From Stenotrophomonas sp. YIM B06876 (GTDB lineage: Bacteria > Pseudomonadota > Gammaproteobacteria > Xanthomonadales > Xanthomonadaceae): DNA of 64,000 nt. The stretch is from contig NZ_JAUJUJ010000004.1 in assembly GCF_030711595.1 (NCBI RefSeq), positions 64,622 through 128,621 on the forward strand. The letters run 5' to 3'. How positions within the stretch are numbered: position 1 is the stretch's first letter; each line of letters opens with the position of its first letter. A program made the position numbers and the translations under genes. Positions 60,603 through 64,000 of the stretch are shown piece after piece. A model generated the notes under the pieces. It was given only the letters and a program-made list of their open reading frames with translations. It ran no database searches and was not told where the DNA came from.

Positions 60603-60955
60603 GCCAGTTCTCCCTGGTATTTACTGAATGGATTGCCCCCAAGTCTAGCGCCGCAATACTGGACACCGGCCGGCTCGGCACATTACCCTTTGCGGTATTG
60701 CACGTGGCCGGACTGTAGCGGCTCGTTGCGACGGCAGGCCAAGCCCGCGTCCGACGACCGATCCGCAACCCCTTCCCGGACCGCGTAGACGACCTCCCCG
60801 TTTTCACGTTGCCGCTCACTTTTCGGCGCGCGCTGTTGTTCATGTGTGTAAGCGCGCTGGCCAAGCGCGTGTGGCTCGCAATACAGAGGGCACAAGCACC
60901 TCCCGGACGGGAATCCGGGGCGTGTACGGTTACTGCAATACCCGACATCGACCTG
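60603..60955. promoter_or_regulatory. Divergent non-coding region between yciI and scpA
   Basis: About 350 bases with no supported gene. An identical 9-mer TGCAATACC occurs twice in opposite orientation (minus at 60694-60702, plus at 60934-60942), and a shorter GCAATAC lies at 60653. An open frame of 123 codons on the minus strand overlaps yciI but looks like chance. Promoters for both directions must lie here. Confidence 0.4.
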
Positions 60956-61861
60956 ATGACTTCCGAACTCGCGCACGACGCGAACCCGCCAACGCCGTCT
61001 CACGCTCCGCAGCAGCAGGAAATGCCGCTGGCGGTGGTGCATGGGCAACCGGTGCTGCAGATCCCGCAGGACCTGTACATCCCGCCGGACGCGCTGGAAG
61101 TCATCCTCGATGCCTTTGAAGGCCCGCTGGACCTGTTGCTGTACCTGATCCGCCGGCAGAACCTGGATATCCTCGATATCCCGGTCGCCGAGATCACCCG
61201 GCAGTACGTGGCCTACATCGGGGTGATGCAGGAGATGCGTTTCGAGCTGGCCGCCGAATATCTGGTGATGGCGGCAATCCTGGCCGAAGTGAAGTCGCGG
61301 ATGCTGTTGCCGCGGCCGCCAGTCGAGGAAGGCGATGAAGCCGATCCGCGCGCGGAACTGGTGCGCCGGCTGCAGGAATACGAACGGTTCAAGCAGGCTG
61401 CCGAGGATATCGACGCGCTGCCCCGGCAGGACCGCGACACCACGATGGCCAGCGCGTTCGTACCCGACCGGGCGACCATCAAGCTGCCGCCGCCGGTCGA
61501 CCTGAAGGAAATGCTGCTGGCGCTGCACGACGTGCTCAAGCGCGCCGAACTGTTTACCGGCCATGCCATCAAGCGCGAGGCCCTGAGTGTCCGCCAGCGC
61601 ATGGGCGATGTGCTGGGCCGCCTGGAAGACGGCAAGTTCTACCGCTTTGAAACCCTGTTCACCGCCGAGGAAGGCAAGCTCGGCGTGCTGGTCACCTTCC
61701 TGGCGTTGCTGGAACTGGCCAAGGAACAATTGCTGGATATCGTCCAGGAAGCGCCGCTGGCACCGATCTACGTCAAATCGCTGGCCCTGGGCAACACCAA
61801 CGAACCGCTGCAGTTCTCCAGCGAGTTCGACGATGCCGATGCCGACACCCAAACCGCCTGA
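60956..61861 (+). CDS. scpA: Segregation and condensation protein A
   Basis: A 301-residue kleisin subunit of the SMC-ScpAB condensin that organises and segregates the chromosome. The conserved FEGPLDLLLYLIRRQNLDILDIPVAEIT opens the core, and LAAEYLVMAAILAEVKSRMLLP follows; the carboxyl winged-helix region is LGVLVTFLALLELAKEQLL. A ~45-residue Pro/Gln-rich amino segment precedes the core. The ATG at 60956 is chosen as the first after the non-coding region. Confidence 0.94.
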   Translation: MTSELAHDANPPTPSHAPQQQEMPLAVVHGQPVLQIPQDLYIPPDALEVILDAFEGPLDLLLYLIRRQNLDILDIPVAEITRQYVAYIGVMQEMRFELAAEYLVMAAILAEVKSRMLLPRPPVEEGDEADPRAELVRRLQEYERFKQAAEDIDALPRQDRDTTMASAFVPDRATIKLPPPVDLKEMLLALHDVLKRAELFTGHAIKREALSVRQRMGDVLGRLEDGKFYRFETLFTAEEGKLGVLVTFLALLELAKEQLLDIVQEAPLAPIYVKSLALGNTNEPLQFSSEFDDADADTQTA

Positions 61862-61877
61862 GCAATCTACTCATCGC

Positions 61878-62801
61878 ATGGATCAATCGCTGATCAACCG
61901 TATCGTCGAGGGTGCGCTGCTGGCTTCCAGCCAGCCGCTGACCCTGGCGCAGCTGCAGGACCTGTTTACGGAAGACCTGCCGCCCCCCCCGGGCAGTGTC
62001 GAACGGGCGCTGGAACAGCTGCGCGAGGCCTGTGCCAGCCGCGGCGTGGAGCTGGTGGAGGTCGCCTCCGGCTTCCGTTACCAGGTCACCGGCGAGGTGC
62101 ACCAGTGGGTCGCGCGGCTGTGGACCGAGCGCAAGACCCGCTATACCCGCGCCACCCTGGAAACCCTGGCCCTGATCGCCTACCGCCAGCCGATCACCCG
62201 CGGCGAGATCGAACAGGTCCGCGGCGTGGCGGTCAGCAGCAACATCATCCAGGCCCTGGAAGAACGCGAATGGATCCGGGTGATCGGGCACCGCGACGTA
62301 CCCGGCAGGCCGGCGCTGTTTGGCACCACGCGCGGCTTCCTCGATTATTTCGGGCTGAAGCGGCTGGACGAACTGCCGCCGCTGTCCGAACTGAAGGACC
62401 TTGGCGAGCTGGAACCGCAGCTGCCGCTGGACCGCGACGGCCAGCTGGCCGGCAGCATCAGCGCCAGTGCGGCCCCGGCGGAAATGGGCCGCGCCACCGG
62501 TGATGCGGCGGTCGACCGGCAGCAAGGCCTGACGGCCAGCGCGCAAATCCAGCCCGTTGCCGACCACACGCTTCCATCGCACCCCTCCGACCAGAATCCA
62601 GAAGCGGAGGCCGCCTCCATGGCCACCGCAAACGATGCCGCCCTTGATGGCGAACCCGAAACCGCGCCGGGAAAGCGTGCGGTGGAAAAGAACGAAACCG
62701 AAGACAACGCCGTCGCGAAGACGACCGTGGCTGTTGACGAAGCCGATCCCGAACAACAGGCCGACGCACTTACCGCCGGCCGGAGCCAAGTAGATGAGTG
62801 A
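61878..62801 (+). CDS. scpB: Segregation and condensation protein B
   Basis: A 307-residue protein with two winged-helix domains (about 5-165), containing VEGALLASSQPLTLAQLQ, TRATLETLALIAYRQPITRGEIE and RGVAVSSNIIQALEEREWI. It binds ScpA in the condensin complex. The ~140-residue carboxyl tail is acidic, Ala/Glu/Thr-rich and probably disordered, longer than in most homologues. It starts 16 bp after scpA and overlaps rluB by 8 bp. Confidence 0.93.
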   Translation: MDQSLINRIVEGALLASSQPLTLAQLQDLFTEDLPPPPGSVERALEQLREACASRGVELVEVASGFRYQVTGEVHQWVARLWTERKTRYTRATLETLALIAYRQPITRGEIEQVRGVAVSSNIIQALEEREWIRVIGHRDVPGRPALFGTTRGFLDYFGLKRLDELPPLSELKDLGELEPQLPLDRDGQLAGSISASAAPAEMGRATGDAAVDRQQGLTASAQIQPVADHTLPSHPSDQNPEAEAASMATANDAALDGEPETAPGKRAVEKNETEDNAVAKTTVAVDEADPEQQADALTAGRSQVDE

Positions 62802-64000
62802 CACCCCTCGCAAGCCGTCGTTGAACAAGCTCTCGCTCAAGCGCGAAGCCTCCTCCGACCAGCCCAAGCTTGAAGAACGCCTGCACAAGGTCCTGGCCCA
62901 GGCCGGCCTGGGCTCGCGCCGCGCGCTGGAACAGCGCATCGCCGATGGCCTCGTCAAGGTCAACGGTGAAGTCGCACCGGTCGGCATGTCGATCAAAAGC
63001 GGCGACCGGATCGAACTGGACGGCCGCGGCTTTGTCGCCACCGCCCTGACCGATCCGTCGCGCGTGCTGATCTACAACAAGCCCGAAGGCGAAGTGACCA
63101 CCCGCGAAGACCCCGAAGGCCGCCCGACCGTGTTCGAGGCCCTGCCCTCGCTCAAGGGCGCGCGCTGGATCGCCATCGGCCGCCTGGACATCAACACCAC
63201 CGGTCTGCTGCTGGCGACCACCGACGGTGAGCTCGCCAACGCGATGATGCACCCGTCGTTCGAAGTCGAGCGCGAGTACGTGGTGCGCGTGCGGGCGCCG
63301 GAAGGCGAAGAGAAGGTGCCGGACAACCTGGTCGACCGCCTCGCCCGCGGCGTGGCGCTGGAAGACGGTCCGGCCAAGTTCGACGAGATCGAACGCATCG
63401 GCGGCACCGACTCGCACGACTGGTTCCGGGTGGTCGTCAAGGAAGGCCGCAACCGCGAAGTGCGCCGTCTGTGGGAATCGCAGGGTTGCCAGGTCAGCCG
63501 CCTCAAGCGCACCCGCTACGGCAAGATCGGCCTGCCGCGCGAACTGCTGCGCGGACAGTCGGTCGAGCTGACCAGCGCCCAGGTGGAAGCCCTGCGCGCG
63601 CAGCTGAATCTGGAGGAAGGCACGCCTTCGGCCTTGACCCTGCAGCCGGTGATCGGCCAGCGCCGGGCAGCCAAGACCACCGTGCGCGTGTCGCGCGACG
63701 GCGGCCGCGGCAACGCCTACGTCAACGGCCACAACACCGCCGATGAAGGCCGTGAACTGCGTCGTTTCGACAACGTCCGCGAAGAACGCGGCCGTGGCCG
63801 CGGCGGCAAGCCGGGCGGCGGCTACAAGGGCGGCCTGACGGTCAGCGGCGAAGCGGCCGCCAAGCAGTCGCAGCGCCCGTTCAAGACCCGCACCGAACGC
63901 GGCCCGAAGCCGTTGCCCGAAGGCAATCCGGCCGCGTTCCGCAGCTGGTACGTGCCGGACGGTGTCAGTACCGGCCCGAGCGGCCACCGCAATGCCGGGC
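62794..64000 (+). CDS. rluB: 23S rRNA pseudouridine(2605) synthase RluB, carboxyl end cut by the window
   Basis: At least 402 codons are open to the window edge. An S4 domain (about 27-85; RLHKVLAQAGLGSRRALEQRI) precedes the synthase domain, which carries RLDINTTGLLLATTDGELA with the catalytic Asp, and KEGRNREVRRLWESQGC. A Gly/Arg-rich tail starts near residue 290 (GRGRGGKPGGGYKGG), as in Xanthomonad RluB. The ATG at 62794 overlaps scpB by 8 bp; scpA-scpB-rluB is a conserved order. Confidence 0.94.
   Translation, partial: MSDTPRKPSLNKLSLKREASSDQPKLEERLHKVLAQAGLGSRRALEQRIADGLVKVNGEVAPVGMSIKSGDRIELDGRGFVATALTDPSRVLIYNKPEGEVTTREDPEGRPTVFEALPSLKGARWIAIGRLDINTTGLLLATTDGELANAMMHPSFEVEREYVVRVRAPEGEEKVPDNLVDRLARGVALEDGPAKFDEIERIGGTDSHDWFRVVVKEGRNREVRRLWESQGCQVSRLKRTRYGKIGLPRELLRGQSVELTSAQVEALRAQLNLEEGTPSALTLQPVIGQRRAAKTTVRVSRDGGRGNAYVNGHNTADEGRELRRFDNVREERGRGRGGKPGGGYKGGLTVSGEAAAKQSQRPFKTRTERGPKPLPEGNPAAFRSWYVPDGVSTGPSGHRNAG

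Noticed and set aside
60577..60948. 123-codon minus-strand open frame between yciI and scpA
   Set aside because: Arg/Ser/Thr-rich text without similarity or ribosome site, overlapping the yciI start.

Overview
The window is a compact, high-GC proteobacterial chromosome segment. Its gene content and order (queA-tgt-yajC-secD-secF, sdhCDAB with its assembly factors, a zwf-glk-pgl-edd-eda Entner-Doudoroff operon, FabV, a FimX-type protein and a TonB receptor/LacI sugar locus) fit the family Xanthomonadaceae (Stenotrophomonas, Xanthomonas, Pseudoxanthomonas or relatives). A pair of GTAG-ended REP-like repeats leans towards the Stenotrophomonas side, but the genus is an inference. I see no rRNA, tRNA, CRISPR array, insertion sequence or prophage gene; nearly all DNA is coding.

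Layout. 1-9.4 kb: a LysR regulator fragment divergent from a YeiH-type exporter, DEAD-box helicase DbpA, apt, SelO, a glutathione S-transferase, a cold-shock protein with a long leader, YaiI, an RluA-like pseudouridine synthase, YaeQ and a flavoprotein. 9.5-18.9 kb: a degenerate GGDEF/EAL protein of FimX type, enoyl reductase FabV, and the queA-tgt-yajC-secDF run. 18.9-27.2 kb: an Lrp regulator divergent from a class III aminotransferase, upp, a PsiF-like protein, a metallo-hydrolase, gamma-glutamyltransferase, a YfhL-type ferredoxin, a lipoprotein, coaD and rsmD. 27.3-33 kb: htpG with a candidate heat-shock promoter, a frameshifted flagellar-rod-like gene, ftsY, the REP pair, mutY, yggX and a DUF6491-type lipoprotein. 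33-40.3 kb: lolD and a LolC/E permease, ygfX-sdhE, sdhBADC, sdhAF4 and ygfZ.

40.3-60 kb is the carbohydrate section. An orphan MalK/UgpC-type ATPase diverges from zwf-glk-pgl-edd-eda. Facing that operon is a minus-strand locus made, in transcription order, of a LacI regulator, a TonB-dependent receptor, a GH144-like lipoprotein, a sugar-binding lipoprotein, two sugar ABC permeases and a 1,054-residue secreted protein with two carbohydrate-binding-like domains and a six-hairpin glycosidase-like domain. The ABC system has no ATPase of its own, and the orphan ATPase 10 kb away could supply it. The model I infer is outer-membrane uptake of a glucan (GH144 points to beta-1,2-glucan), periplasmic cleavage, ABC import, phosphorylation by Glk and Entner-Doudoroff catabolism. 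This is the most novel part of the window.

60-64 kb: BolA- and YciI-family genes, then scpA-scpB-rluB, with rluB running off the end.
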